A stretch of 64,000 nucleotides of DNA from Schizochytrium sp. TIO01 (Eukaryota; Sar; Bigyra; Thraustochytrida; Thraustochytriidae), in contig SMSO01000033.1 of the NCBI GenBank assembly GCA_004764695.1, forward strand, positions 1,875,001 to 1,939,000, in the 5' to 3' direction. Positions 51,734 through 63,116 of the stretch are shown here, piece by piece. Position 1 is the stretch's first letter. Each line of letters begins with the position of its first letter. A program made the position numbers and the translations under genes. The notes beneath the pieces are model-generated. The model did not search any database and was not told where the DNA came from. It saw only the letters and a program-made list of their open reading frames with translations.

Positions 51734-54700
51734 ATGGAGCCTCGCATTGAAGCGTGGCTCCAAGCCGAGCTGCGCAGACCATCGCCACCAGCACGAACTT
51801 TCTGTCTCCATGCACATCATCACACGCGGGGCCGTCTCAGACCCTGCCACTCAACAACTCCTCGCACCACCGAGGACCTCGCGGGTCTTCCGGCATGGAG
51901 AACCAACTCGTCCACCGTTGCCAGCACACCGACACATTCCTCTCCTCACATGAGTTCTGTCGCAGGTTCTTTTGCTGCCTCCTCAGCACCCGTCGTTTCG
52001 ACCCGGGCTTCCCCTCGTCCCCTGTCTTCTTCATCATCGTCGTCGTCGTCCTCCTCATCGTCGTCGTCGTCGTCGTCGCCGTGGTCGTCTTCCTCCTCCT
52101 CCTCCTCCTCCTCCTCGTCTCCTTCGCCTCCTCGTTCCTCGTTCCCTTTGTCCTCCTCTTGTTCTTGTTCTTGTTCTTCCTCTCCTGCCTCTGGCTCTGC
52201 TTCTGCTTCTGCTTCTGCTTCTGCTTCTAGTGCTTCTTATCCTCGTCCTTACTCTTCGAGTTCTTCCTCCTCTGCCTCTGCTCCTTCGCCGCTATTGGTG
52301 GGTTCTTCTTCCTCATACTTATCCCCTTCGGCTCATTCCCCGGCTGGTACTAGTAGTAACAAGTCTATCACTACTACAAGTAGTTCTCGTACTCTGGGTC
52401 TTGTACGCCGCAAGGATGAGGAAACTGGACATCTGACACAAGACTCAGTGGCACGACGAGGTGAACCAGGGGTCAGAACAGAAAATCTTAGTAGTGATAA
52501 TCGTAGTAGTAGTAGCAGTAGCAGTAGTAATAGTAGTAGCAGCAGCAGTAGGAGCAGGAGTGTGAACAGAGGCAAAGGGGGCAACAGTAATAGTAGGAGT
52601 TGTAGCATTTGTGGAGAGAATTCTGCGGATGCTGCTACCATGGAGAGCATTACTGGTGGTGCCACCAGGACAGGATCAAGGACGTACTCTTCACGATCAA
52701 GAGTGGGAGCAACACCAGCAAGGCGAAGACAAAGAGGGGTTGCTCCCAGGAGCGATGGCCATTACGTCAGTGATAGCAATAGTGATGTATACCATTGCCA
52801 AAACCCGCATCGTGGAAACCTATCAGAAGCAATCAACGCCATGACAGAACCGGCCATAGTAGAGAGTGGCGCATGGAGAATCCAAGGTACTTGGAGACTC
52901 GGCGCACCAGACACAAATCCTTCGCGCAGGGCAGATGGTGATGAAGAGTTTCAGTGGCAAGCAAGAATTCCTCAGCATGCAAGCATTGATGACAACGGGG
53001 TTCCTTCCATGCTCGAGTGTGAGGGGACATTTGAGGCAGCAGGGAGCCGTGTCTGCGAGAAAAATGTGCATCTTCAAATCAAGTTGAAGACCAATTCTGC
53101 AGGCTCTGGCATTGTGAGCAACGGAGCAAGAGGTCATCAAAACCAGAGACGTTGTGACGAAAAGGCTTCCATCAGATCACATCCAGCTGTGGTGCAGCCC
53201 CAGTCAGCAAGTCAGTCATTTCGGGCACCTGCTTCTTCCTCCATGACAACACATTACACCGAGAGGGACTGTGCGGAAGACGGCAGTCGCGAAGATGGAG
53301 ACTTGGCGGTTATCATTGTGAGCAGCGATGAAGAAGATAGTGATGACAATGAAGTTGAAGAAGATGTGAACGAACCCCAAATACAAGGTGGGGTAATAAC
53401 GGGAACAAGGGGAACACGAAGGAGGCAAGTACGCGAAAACTCCGCACACCTATGTACGCATAGCACCATCAAGGGAAACAGTACCCACAGTAACCCCAAC
53501 ACCATCATTGATACTAAAAGACCTCGGAACGAGGATAGAAAGCATCATCGTGCTCGACGACAGCAACAACAAGACAAGGCTTATAACAGTCCAGAAAATG
53601 AATTTGAGGAGATGGCAAATTCGGCTCAGAATAGACATCAAAACATTGAAAGAAGAATTTCAATGGAAATCGATGATGCGGATGACGAAGTTCAATTTGT
53701 TTGTATTTTGAACCAACAATCGTCAAGTCCACCGCCCGCTGCAAATCAGAAAGATGTCTCCGCAACAAAATCCGCACCTCTCTCATCTTCGACCTACACT
53801 GGCCCCAATGCAACACAAAGTGAATCTTTAGCACAGGAAAGTCAGAGCGCTCAAGCAAACAGACGGCGCGCACCTGTACGGATGGTGAGTCGAGGCAAGC
53901 GACTTGAGTTACCTTCTCTCTCTGCATTAGAGACAATAAACACAATCACTAATCCGCACATCGCACATAATTCTGAAACCTCAGCGCGTAACAGGCATGA
54001 ACTTGCGCAGCGCAACAATAACAACAATGCAAGCTCTAGGGCACAATCAGAGCAGTATCTTTCAGCACCAACTAGGCTTGTCTACGACGTGACAGGTACA
54101 GGACATAATGTCATTGGATCATTTCAAGTCAGGGGAGAGCTTGTTCTTGAGACCCCAGATAGTTATGGCACGAATAGCTCTGAACCTGTTATGCACCTCA
54201 GTGCTCATAAAGTCTATCTCAATGAATCAGAAACGCTTGAAGACGAAGAAGCAGAAGCGGAGAAGACAGACCAAAGACAGGAGCATGAAGATTTGATTGA
54301 AACAGAATCTGAATTGGGAAACATGAGAGATGACCAGGCACAACAATTCTTAGAAAGTCTACCCTCTTCTCAGCAAGGCGAGCCTCTCTCGGCAAGGCGT
54401 GGACAAAAACGCCCCTTGGAAGATACCGAACAAGATGCTGCACGACTTCATGCACAGCTCTGGCGGCGTCAACAAATTCGCCGCTTGCCGATTCGCCGCG
54501 CTGTTCAAAGCGTACGACTTCCTGAAATAAGAATCACTCGGCTTTCCCGCGTTGGGCACCGGTCCGTAGAAGTGTCTTGGCAGATAATTCTTGTACCTAC
54601 TGGTCCCTATTCTTTGATTAAAGATGTCATTGCTGAGGTTTCTGTACGGGGCCTTAATATCCAATATCATGAAAAATTGGAAATTGATATGGCTGCTAAA

Positions 54701-55918
54701 CTCTCCAACGTGCAATCGTTTTCATTGGCTAAGAAGATGACCTCCGCGTTTCGTCTTCCTGAATATGGAGAGTACATATTTGAAGTCCTTGTACGCCCAG
54801 CCTCGAATCAATCAAAATTGCCCGGGAACGCCTTGCATGGAGGGTCTGTTCGCTGCGTTCTTAAGCAATTACAACTTCCGATGGAGCTAACAAGTGTCAC
54901 GTCATTGCTGCACTCGGTAGTCTTATCAGAAGGTAGCACCTCTACCAGCCCTATCTTAGTATTAGCATGGTCAGATCCAAATCGAACGCAACGCTGTAAT
55001 CTTTTGCAGAATACGCACCAGATCCCAGTTATGGTGGGTGGAAGTCATATTGAGGTTATCATTCAGACACGTGAAACCGAGAGTAATGAATGGTCAAATC
55101 ATTCCGTTACGAAAGTTAACGAAATGCGAAACCATCACATCATGCAAACAAGCACTGATCTTCAAGATAAACAGGTCCGATTTGCAGTCACATATGTACT
55201 TTGTGACACTTTTGACGAACTGCGCGGGCCATCAGTATACACTGCACCAGTAACTATCCCAGCCATGCGCCGTCTCAAACATAAAGGTTTCTGTAAAAAC
55301 AGTACTCATAAGTCTCCTGAGAATGTCATGAGTGAGCGGACAAGTGGCAAGTCGATCGATGAAAATGAGCTACACAGGCCTGATTCTGACACAGAGAGAG
55401 ATGTTAATTCTGTTAATGGGGGGAAAGCTTCAGAACTGCAAGCTAGAAATAGTGAAGAAACCGATATTGAGGAAAACGAGCCGTGTGCTGCTTGTGTCAT
55501 CTGTGGTGATGATATGTTACCTCAACCTCAGTCGTATCCCATTATTCCTGGCCAGTGCAATCATCTTTTTCATGCGAAATGTCTCCTTCGCTGGGCTCTT
55601 AAAAAGCCTACATGCCCTCTATGTTGCGCCCCATTTTCTACTGTGACTTTCTACAATACAAAATTGAAAGCTTTCTATCACATTACCCTTAGTGAAGCTT
55701 TTCGAAAAATTAACTTTTCGACTGAATTGAGCCCAGAACAGGGAAGAGAGGGTCCATCAAATTTACCTTTACTGCAGTTACAGCTCAGGGGAACTTATTT
55801 AACGCGAATGTACACAGATTCCCACTTCCATACTGGATCGGGACTCCATTTAATGCCTGACGGTGATCCTGATCCGCTCATTCTAGACATCATAACACGC
55901 ACGCTTCTCGATGCTTAA
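51734..55918 (+). CDS. large Ser-rich RING-H2 finger protein (putative E3 ubiquitin ligase)
   Basis: 1394 residues from ATG 51734. An in-frame ATG at 51950 (codon 73) is an equally plausible start because the first 70 residues look non-conserved. A Ser-dominated region (about 90-190) is coded by TCN triplets, and a second Ser block (about 257-280) by AGY triplets. The middle is hydrophilic and acidic, with low-complexity Asn/Gln. Around residues 930-1180 the predicted strand-rich sequence ending GPSVYTAPVTIP resembles fibronectin-III folds, which is tentative. A C3H2C3 RING is complete: C1254, C1257, C1275, H1277, H1280, C1283, C1294, C1297. About 97 residues follow it. RING-H2 fingers recruit E2 enzymes, so ligase activity is expected; substrate is unknown. 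No membrane segment. Confidence 0.85.
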   Translation: MEPRIEAWLQAELRRPSPPARTFCLHAHHHTRGRLRPCHSTTPRTTEDLAGLPAWRTNSSTVASTPTHSSPHMSSVAGSFAASSAPVVSTRASPRPLSSSSSSSSSSSSSSSSSSPWSSSSSSSSSSSSPSPPRSSFPLSSSCSCSCSSSPASGSASASASASASSASYPRPYSSSSSSSASAPSPLLVGSSSSYLSPSAHSPAGTSSNKSITTTSSSRTLGLVRRKDEETGHLTQDSVARRGEPGVRTENLSSDNRSSSSSSSSNSSSSSSRSRSVNRGKGGNSNSRSCSICGENSADAATMESITGGATRTGSRTYSSRSRVGATPARRRQRGVAPRSDGHYVSDSNSDVYHCQNPHRGNLSEAINAMTEPAIVESGAWRIQGTWRLGAPDTNPSRRADGDEEFQWQARIPQHASIDDNGVPSMLECEGTFEAAGSRVCEKNVHLQIKLKTNSAGSGIVSNGARGHQNQRRCDEKASIRSHPAVVQPQSASQSFRAPASSSMTTHYTERDCAEDGSREDGDLAVIIVSSDEEDSDDNEVEEDVNEPQIQGGVITGTRGTRRRQVRENSAHLCTHSTIKGNSTHSNPNTIIDTKRPRNEDRKHHRARRQQQQDKAYNSPENEFEEMANSAQNRHQNIERRISMEIDDADDEVQFVCILNQQSSSPPPAANQKDVSATKSAPLSSSTYTGPNATQSESLAQESQSAQANRRRAPVRMVSRGKRLELPSLSALETINTITNPHIAHNSETSARNRHELAQRNNNNNASSRAQSEQYLSAPTRLVYDVTGTGHNVIGSFQVRGELVLETPDSYGTNSSEPVMHLSAHKVYLNESETLEDEEAEAEKTDQRQEHEDLIETESELGNMRDDQAQQFLESLPSSQQGEPLSARRGQKRPLEDTEQDAARLHAQLWRRQQIRRLPIRRAVQSVRLPEIRITRLSRVGHRSVEVSWQIILVPTGPYSLIKDVIAEVSVRGLNIQYHEKLEIDMAAKLSNVQSFSLAKKMTSAFRLPEYGEYIFEVLVRPASNQSKLPGNALHGGSVRCVLKQLQLPMELTSVTSLLHSVVLSEGSTSTSPILVLAWSDPNRTQRCNLLQNTHQIPVMVGGSHIEVIIQTRETESNEWSNHSVTKVNEMRNHHIMQTSTDLQDKQVRFAVTYVLCDTFDELRGPSVYTAPVTIPAMRRLKHKGFCKNSTHKSPENVMSERTSGKSIDENELHRPDSDTERDVNSVNGGKASELQARNSEETDIEENEPCAACVICGDDMLPQPQSYPIIPGQCNHLFHAKCLLRWALKKPTCPLCCAPFSTVTFYNTKLKAFYHITLSEAFRKINFSTELSPEQGREGPSNLPLLQLQLRGTYLTRMYTDSHFHTGSGLHLMPDGDPDPLILDIITRTLLDA

Positions 55919-57036
55919 CACGCCTCACTCTCTGTCAAGCTCTGGGAAATATTTTGGCATCCTTTATATCTGTTCTCAGTTTTAAAATAGTGTACAATAT
56001 TTGAAATCTGACTACAAGTTTGCAGGTGGCAGTAAATCAAGATATCTAGCTCGCTCCTCAACAAAAGGCTCCTCCACGAAGTGAATTGTCCCAAACTTGA
56101 TAACAATATTCAACATCAAAACTAGCCGACGTCCATCCCCGCACAGAGTGTGACTAATTTCAAAGATTTTCATGTATTGTGTATGGCTTTTAGTTTGTTA
56201 CATGGACGGAGCTTAAGGAGTGCCACCGATCTCCAGCGTGGAAGAACTCAAGGATGATAGGTCTGGAACCCAATTCGATAGTTGTGCACGTTAGAAGAGA
56301 GTCGGCAGGGTTTTTTTTTGACAGAATAGAAGGAACGAAGCACATAGCCTTGCTGGAGATCAACACGCTCTATTGATTGATTTCCATCTCTGACGGGGTT
56401 GACCTTTATTTACCATGTTAAATCAATATTCCTTATTAGCAGGTCAAGCATGCAACTAATACTTAACCAATGAAAACTATAGCAGTCACGACTCTCGCGA
56501 ACTCTGAAGCATTTCCTACTGAAACCTACGAGGTATGAACTCCTAATTAACTTTAAGGTACTCGTCTAGTTCTCCGACTACTACTAGTGCTATGCAGTAA
56601 CTATAGGTATAGGCAAGACAGCAAGCAACAAATTAGGGAGGTAGCACTAGGAGGTACTCCGGCGGACGCAGCAAATCAATAACTCTGGTGTGTCAAGCGT
56701 GAATCTGAGCTCCTTCAGGCAGCGTCAGGTCCTGTTACTCTGAATTCGTCCAAAGGTACCCCCTTATCCTTTCTTTCTCAAAAAGCGTCTATTCTTCGGC
56801 CTCAGGTGTGACTTGAAGCAGAGATAGATTTGAAAAAGTTAAGGGTCTGACCTAGTCGAAGAATACACAAACCTACAAACCTCCTCTTTGAGCACCTCTT
56901 CTGCATGTATTGTCTCTGCAGCATTAGAACTGACAACACCGGTTACTAATTCCAGGCCAAATTTTGGAAAAGAACTCCTTGGGATAGGAACCCTTTCGGA
57001 GTTAGATTAATCATTATTACCCTTCTGACATAAAAG
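55919..57036. other. intergenic between the two RING genes
   Basis: 1.1 kb of AT-rich sequence without a supported gene. It should contain the 3' end of the large RING gene and the promoter of the membrane RING gene. Confidence 0.5.
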
Positions 57037-58326
57037 ATGGTCTTTTTTGTAATGGCCGGGCCAGGCCTATTTTTTGGCGGAAACAATTTGTTTATGGGTG
57101 GTATGGGTCCTGGGGCCATACCAAATCGTCAAAATGGAGCGTCTGCACTCTTTAGCTTTGCAATGGTTGTCGTGACATTTATGTTTGGGTCGCGTTATCC
57201 ACTTCTCGTCACCCTCGTGCCATATTTGATTCATTGTTTTCCAGATCAATTCAGCCATTTGCGAAATGCTTTTGTGGAGAACCCAGGTGCAATTTTTTAC
57301 TTGATAACATTTGTGTTTGCATTTCTTTACATGGGCTTTGCAGGTGATTGGGATGTAGGTTCCGAGGAAGAGATGGCATATGCGCAAGCACAACAACAAC
57401 GCTTTGCAAATGCTCAACGCCAGGCTGCTGATCCGAGGTCCTATGCTTCCAGAGGTCGTGCCTCATCTTCGCCAGCACCATCACGCGATACTGATTTAAA
57501 TGAGATGGAGGGTTCGTGGGGTGGTAGTGTTGTTGGAGATTTTATTCTCACCATGCTCCTTTTGTTAAGTACTTTTATGCTGCCTCAACTTTGGGTAATG
57601 CTAAATCGCTGGCTGGTTCGTGTCCTTCCAGAAAGTGGTCGTGCTTCCTGGCTTCGCTACACCTCTTTCTTAAGACCCTCTGGCGCAGCACCCGGCACGA
57701 TGCCGACGTCCCGCGATGCTATCAATAAGCTCGAGAATCTTACACTTGAAGAACGTCATTTGCTGATGGAAAACTCTCCCGGTGGCATAATTTGTCCGGT
57801 GTGCCTTGATCCCATGCACGTTGGGGAAACTGTCAAGCGTCTACCTTGTAAACACCTTTTTCACCCGGGCTGTGTCCTGCCATGGCTTGAAAAACATAAT
57901 TCGTGCCCCACATGTCGTTATGAACTCGAAACTAGCGACCCGACATATGAATGGCATCGCCAAGTACGTGCAGAGGAGCGTGAGCGACAACAGCAAGCAA
58001 CACAACAAGCAAATACTTCTCCTTCGAACTCGTCTAGAGAAACCCCGCCGGTTAGTTCATCTTCTGATAGCAATAGAAATACTGGATATGTTCGGGGCTC
58101 ATCAACAACCAATCTTCACAGCAGCGCTTCTGCGGTATTCGGTATTCCAGGGCACCCCTCCAGTTCGTCTCACTTAAGCGTGTCAGAAGAAGCAGAATTT
58201 GAGCGATTATTAAACTTAACCATCCCTGAGCTTCGAGCGATTGCAAGACGTCAAGGGGTGAACTTGAATGGCGCAATTGAAAAACGGGAGGTTGTGAGTC
58301 GAATTATGCACACACAGGTCCACTAA
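57037..58326 (+). CDS. multi-span membrane RING-H2 protein with SAP-like C-terminus (putative E3 ligase)
   Basis: 429 residues, single exon, ATG 57037. Hydrophobic segments near residues 38-68 (probably two), 87-103 and 167-190 suggest three to four membrane spans, arranged before the finger. The RING-H2 is complete: C253, C256, C271, H273, H276, C279, C290, C293, with the typical PW-L after the fourth zinc ligand. A Ser/Asn/Gln-rich linker follows, then a C-terminal TIPELRAIARRQGV...EKREVVSRI segment resembling SAP-type helix-extended-helix motifs. Membrane RING ligases with this order act in ER or endosomal quality control, so a role such as ERAD is plausible but unproven. The family is not identified. 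It converges with the cyclin gene, with 0.63 kb between. Confidence 0.87.
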   Translation: MVFFVMAGPGLFFGGNNLFMGGMGPGAIPNRQNGASALFSFAMVVVTFMFGSRYPLLVTLVPYLIHCFPDQFSHLRNAFVENPGAIFYLITFVFAFLYMGFAGDWDVGSEEEMAYAQAQQQRFANAQRQAADPRSYASRGRASSSPAPSRDTDLNEMEGSWGGSVVGDFILTMLLLLSTFMLPQLWVMLNRWLVRVLPESGRASWLRYTSFLRPSGAAPGTMPTSRDAINKLENLTLEERHLLMENSPGGIICPVCLDPMHVGETVKRLPCKHLFHPGCVLPWLEKHNSCPTCRYELETSDPTYEWHRQVRAEERERQQQATQQANTSPSNSSRETPPVSSSSDSNRNTGYVRGSSTTNLHSSASAVFGIPGHPSSSSHLSVSEEAEFERLLNLTIPELRAIARRQGVNLNGAIEKREVVSRIMHTQVH

Positions 58327-58959
58327 GTATCTTCTCTGTTTAAAGTTTATAATTTATAACCACATGTATATTTGATTTTAAAACATGACTTTGTAATTCT
58401 TTTGCTACAACAACCACCACTATTATCTCACCACCACTACCGTAGAATGAATTGAAGAAATGGTGGTGCACATGTATAGCCAAGATTTAAGCTCTAGGTG
58501 ATCCTGGAAAGAGATCAAATAATTAGGAAAAGAAAAAAAAAGAACTAAAAAGAGTGAAAATGGCATACTGCAGCGCGTCTGAATTTTACAGTTCAACAGC
58601 ATCCCTCATACTCCTCATAGAATCAGAAGTAGTAGCTCTGTGGAGAAGACAATGGCCATATTTACAAATAAATTTTAAGTTTAATAATTGTTGGTATTAT
58701 AACCACTGAGCAGACCATCCGAACGAAAGGCACCGGTTTCTTACAGTAGTAATAAAAACGCTTTCGTATTAAATTCCTCTCCATCGGAAAACTCTGAAAG
58801 AGTTAACAATGGCACCATACTTTAAAGGATAATAGGAAAGCTACCTTCTCAAGCTCCTGAAAGAAAGCAAGTATGCATCATGCATCACGAACCAATTTAA
58901 AAAGAAGCATAATATCTATGCACCTAGTATCGCTTAGAGCGGTGGGGCTCTGTACTTGC
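58327..58959. other. convergent 3' interval, membrane RING to cyclin
   Basis: AT-rich 3' flanks of both genes. No gene seen. Confidence 0.6.
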
Positions 58960-60018
58960 TCAAACATGCAGGGGGGCATATGCTGCTGGGTTTGGGAGCA
59001 ACTTTTGCTTGTTGTTTCTATTAGAGAAGGGCAAGGTTGGGTTTTCCATTTGGAAGCTGTCACACTCATCTGACTGGACTAAAGATGGAGGAGAGACGGA
59101 AAATGAGGATTCAGATGTCACAGTCGAGGAGTTGGTAGCTAGCTCTTCCTTTGTCTCATAATCCTTCTCTGTTGAGTCCGTGGCCTCGCTACTGTCTTGG
59201 CGTTCAAAATTTTGGGTGGTATGTGCACAGTGAAACGAGTGAGAGTGTTTGGGATTAGAATTTTGTAGGCAGCTAGCATTCATCCGACACCGTTGTTCTG
59301 CAATGCTGAATGCAAATTTAAGTTGATGTAGGCACTTGGCATCGAACTCCTCTTCTGTAAGGTTGAGTTGGAAACCTATGAGCTCACAAAAGACCATTTC
59401 CATCCGATTAATGTCTTTGGAGGGTATACCACCTAGTTTTGCAAAGGTTTGAGTTGAAAATGAGAAATCATCTGAGAACTTGCAGGCAACAAACACAGAA
59501 ATTAAGACAAGGCGATGGAGTGAACGTGATGTGACAAGAGAGTCTGGATAACGTTGGGATATTCTATCAATATATACAAGCGCAAGCAAAAGCACACGAA
59601 GCCCACGACTCAAAGCATTCATGTCTTCTTTGTAATAAGCGGGAATGTGAGCGCTAGACTCAAAGTCAGCGGCAATAGGGCGCGCTTCATCTGCAAAGAA
59701 TGTAGGCTCCACTTTCGGGTAGCGGTTGAGGAAATATACAATTCGCCACAAGAACCACTCCATAGGTGCTTTCGAAGCACGACAACCCTCGAAAGGCGCG
59801 AGGCGATCTACTGCGAGGCCGCCTCCAAGCCTTCTCGTTCTCTTCAGGTGCTCATTCGTTTGGTCATTTTGTTTTGCCACACGGCTCAAAATCTCGCCAA
59901 AGACGACCACAATATCTTTCTGTGTGACTTTTGCTTCTACAGCAGCCAAGTGCAAGTCGTTCAAACTTCGATTTGCACGAATCTGGCCCAGACAGTTTTG
60001 ATGTTTGATGTCAGCCAT
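58960..60018 (-). CDS. Pho80/P-type (U-type) cyclin
   Basis: 352 residues from ATG 60016-60018; the frame is open upstream only from GTG. A single cyclin box lies at about residues 80-230, with LVYIDRISQRYP (near 150), SRSLHRLVLISVFVACKFSDD and the family hallmark FAKLGGIPSKDINRMEMVFCELIGFQL followed by LTEEEFDAKC. These are the motifs of Pho80-like cyclins (P/U-type), which pair with Pho85/CDK5-like kinases in nutrient or phosphate signalling. The C-terminal third is Ser/Thr-rich with no known fold. Partner and signal are unknown. Confidence 0.92.
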   Translation of the reverse strand: MADIKHQNCLGQIRANRSLNDLHLAAVEAKVTQKDIVVVFGEILSRVAKQNDQTNEHLKRTRRLGGGLAVDRLAPFEGCRASKAPMEWFLWRIVYFLNRYPKVEPTFFADEARPIAADFESSAHIPAYYKEDMNALSRGLRVLLLALVYIDRISQRYPDSLVTSRSLHRLVLISVFVACKFSDDFSFSTQTFAKLGGIPSKDINRMEMVFCELIGFQLNLTEEEFDAKCLHQLKFAFSIAEQRCRMNASCLQNSNPKHSHSFHCAHTTQNFERQDSSEATDSTEKDYETKEELATNSSTVTSESSFSVSPPSLVQSDECDSFQMENPTLPFSNRNNKQKLLPNPAAYAPLHV

Positions 60019-60774
60019 CTCCCGCCTTCCACGTTTTTTAACTTGGACGCCTAGCACTGCCACGTAGAAGTCTTTGTCTCCTCCACTTCAAGGGTTATCC
60101 TTCCCTTACTGCTCTATTGGGCTCCACCTGAATAGTTCTGTAGATGAAATACTCTCGCAAAGCTCAGTTCGTCCTGATTGATGATTGGGTTCTTGCTTTT
60201 GCTTTCGCCTCCGTCTTCTCAAAACTTTTTTTAATGTTTTAAAATCAGTTTTGCCCTACTATTCCTTTTTACTAAGCTAGTAGCCTCCCCTTACTAGCAA
60301 ATAGCCAAATTCGCGAGTTTCCATACTTTCTTTGCGCTTTTTTATTTAAAACAAAATGTAATAAAAATAATGAACAAGGTACTACCACTATTATCAGAAG
60401 GTTCTACCAGTAGTACGGAGGATTTTGATGATGCATCTCCTTCCTCACTGATAGCCAGGGACAATAAGAACATATCTATTCCAAACTCTAATACTTAGGG
60501 AGACCAGGACACCAGAAGGAGCTCACTTCTTCCCTTTCCTTGCTTCCGAAATGACTCAAACTCCAACTTTGTTCGTCATCATCGATAGTTCATCATCGAC
60601 AGTTCCAATGGCCATGAGCTGCTTTGGTCGTCAAGCAGATTGCTTGAGCTTTGCGAGTAAAGTATAAGTCAGAGTGCCGCGATGAGCATAGAAAGCACAA
60701 AGGGATCAAAGGCCACGAATTAGCGATCGATCATATTCTTTAGCTTCTCCAATAGTGACCAATTTGAACATGAT

Positions 60775-60822
60775 CACTCACTCACTCACTCACTCACTCA
60801 CTCACTCACTCACTCACTCACT
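60775..60822. repeat. (TCAC)12 microsatellite
   Basis: Twelve tetranucleotide units. The same unit occurs in the compound repeat near 49740-49777. Confidence 0.95.
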
Positions 60823-61970
60823 TACAAATAAACAAAGAAACAAATTATAGAAACAAATTATAGGTAGCAGCAGTAGTACCGTAGCAATAGGAGTAGTATA
60901 GCCACGAAATATAAACCGAAGCGGCCCTTTCGCGCTTCATTTTTCGACAGCGGTTGAACTTTGACTCTCTTTTCGTGAAGGACTGGGGATGGTGAGCATG
61001 GAAACCTCGAATTGTAGCTCAGGCTTCATGATGGCGATTGCAGTGGCTTATTAGGACGCGCCTCGCGACCTTTCCAGAGGCGGTTCTTCGCTTGGACGCA
61101 AATTACCTTTGCATGCATAGATAAGGCCGCTCGGAACTTAAAGTCCGCTTCTTCTTCTTCTTCTTCAACTTTCTTTCTTTAGGAGTTCGTGGTTAGTAAT
61201 AAAAACTCCCTCTCCTGGTGTTAAGCGATTGCGCTGCTTTTGTGCTCAATTGCTATTTCTCATTCGATCAGACTACCTGAAATGAAGCTGCTATTCGAAG
61301 CCAAATGGATGGGACGCATCTTGGATGGGCATGATTATGGTCGTTGCAGCGGCTTTGATCCCTATCGGCCTGCATTTGAAGACGGTGGATGCAAAGAGAA
61401 ATCGGAAAAGAGGCAAAAGAGCCCCTCAGGGAAACATCGCGATAAGTAGACCGCCTTTTGTTCATTAGTAGTGGGGGGCGGTATCCTTTTGCAATCTATC
61501 ATTAATTATTTTGCTGTTGTTTTCGCTTTTTCTTCTTCTTCTTCTTCTTCTTTTCCCCTCTGTTTTTCCAAGTTGTTCTGGTCCGATTAAAGTTTTATCC
61601 TGACCAAGAACTCGGACGACTACGACGTGCGGGTGTGCGACAGGGACGCAGCATCCTCGTTGCAGAGACGCAGAGGGTTGGCCCTACATCCTTCAAGCTC
61701 GCACCCATCATGCATGATGATGAGGAGGAGGACCGGCCCATCTAGCTCGTACTCGATCAGGTCGCACACATGCCAGAAAACGAGCAGAGGACAACGAATA
61801 AGTTTGCGGTTGTTCTGGTCGAGAGGCCGGAACAGAGAGACATACATCAGAGCGCAGCTACTTGGGCAGATAGCCAGCCAGCTAGCGCTAGTGCTTAGCG
61901 TTTGACTGAGGGCAAGGCCGAGCAAGGGAAGCTCGTTCCTGACGGGTCCGTGGCTTGTTTGATTCAGGTC

Positions 61971-62054
61971 CAACTTCAAGTTCAACTTCAAGCTCAACTT
62001 CAAGTTCAACTTCAAGTTCAACTTCAAGTTCAACTTCAAGTTCAACTTCAAGTT
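61971..62054. repeat. 12-bp minisatellite CAACTTCAAGTT, seven units
   Basis: Exactly 84 bp. Each unit includes AACTTCAAGTT, a near palindrome. One unit has GCT for GTT. Frames of multiples of three stay open (Leu/Gln/Lys-Asn repeats) and are not genes. Confidence 0.95.
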
Positions 62055-62258
62055 GTCTCAGAGCCTGCCGGTCAGTCAGGCTTTTGATATGATTGTCATC
62101 CGGAGTTAGAGGCGGCAAGAAAGAACCTCGGAGCTCGGAGATTTGAAGAGTTGTAGCTGCACTTCAAGGGAAGCAGCCTTCATCCCTCACCATGAGACCG
62201 CATATTCGCAATCCATGAATCGTCTCAATACATATTATATACATAACCCATTGCGATT

Positions 62259-62261
<3 letters not shown>

Positions 62262-62294
<33 letters not shown>
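62262..62294. repeat. (CT)16 microsatellite
   Basis: Perfect CT dinucleotides. Confidence 0.95.
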
Positions 62295-62299
<5 letters not shown>

Positions 62300-62543
62300 G
62301 CTTGTGTCCCTACAGACACTAAACTCCGCGGAAACTCGTGTTCTCCTTGCTCGTTCAAGAGTGATTCTCAAAGAGTTTGTTTGAGCTGCAGACTCTGAAA
62401 GGGCCATTTGAAAGGCTCCGCAACAGTCTGTAGAGGAGCCAAAAGGCCCATGCAAAGCTTTCGAGGAGTGAGTGCGTTCGTAGTTCTGATTCGATTTCGA
62501 CACGACAACTTCTGTTGAACTCGAAGCAGTCCTGGCCCTCAGT

Positions 62544-62655
<112 letters not shown>

Positions 62656-63116
62656 AGGTACTTCGGTATGCCTGAGGGACTGAGGGGTTTGCTTGAGAGA
62701 TTCTTCTTTCTTCCTCCGTCCTTGCTCCCATTTAGAGGCACAGACCTGACTTATTTGATTAACAGCCAGAGGAGACCAACTCTGGTTGTCCTTACATAGT
62801 GCCGCTAGTAAGACTTTCAGGATGATATTGGACTTTGAGGGGAATTAATGAGACATTTGGAAGCTTGCACGCTCTTTATGTGGAGACGACAGGTAGATTG
62901 TGTCTTCTCTCGAAACGAATGGGTCAAACCTAATCACTCACTAGTTAGAGGCGCCAGCCTACTGAGTAAGTGGTTAAAACCTTAGAAACTCAAGCAAGTC
63001 AAAACAACCACTCTGACACCTTGTCGATGATCAGTATCTTAGATAGGCATTATGTAGGAGCTCCAAATCGGTCGCAGAAAAGTCTCTCGTGAGTCCAAGT
63101 AGATGCCTTGCCAGCT

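Noticed and set aside
60019-60063. Fifteen-residue extension of the cyclin
   Set aside because: Begins with GTG; the ATG at 60016-60018 is preferred.
61620-62118. Minus frames of Leu-Asn-Lys and Glu-Val-Leu repeats
   Set aside because: They translate the 12-bp minisatellite and its GC-rich flank.
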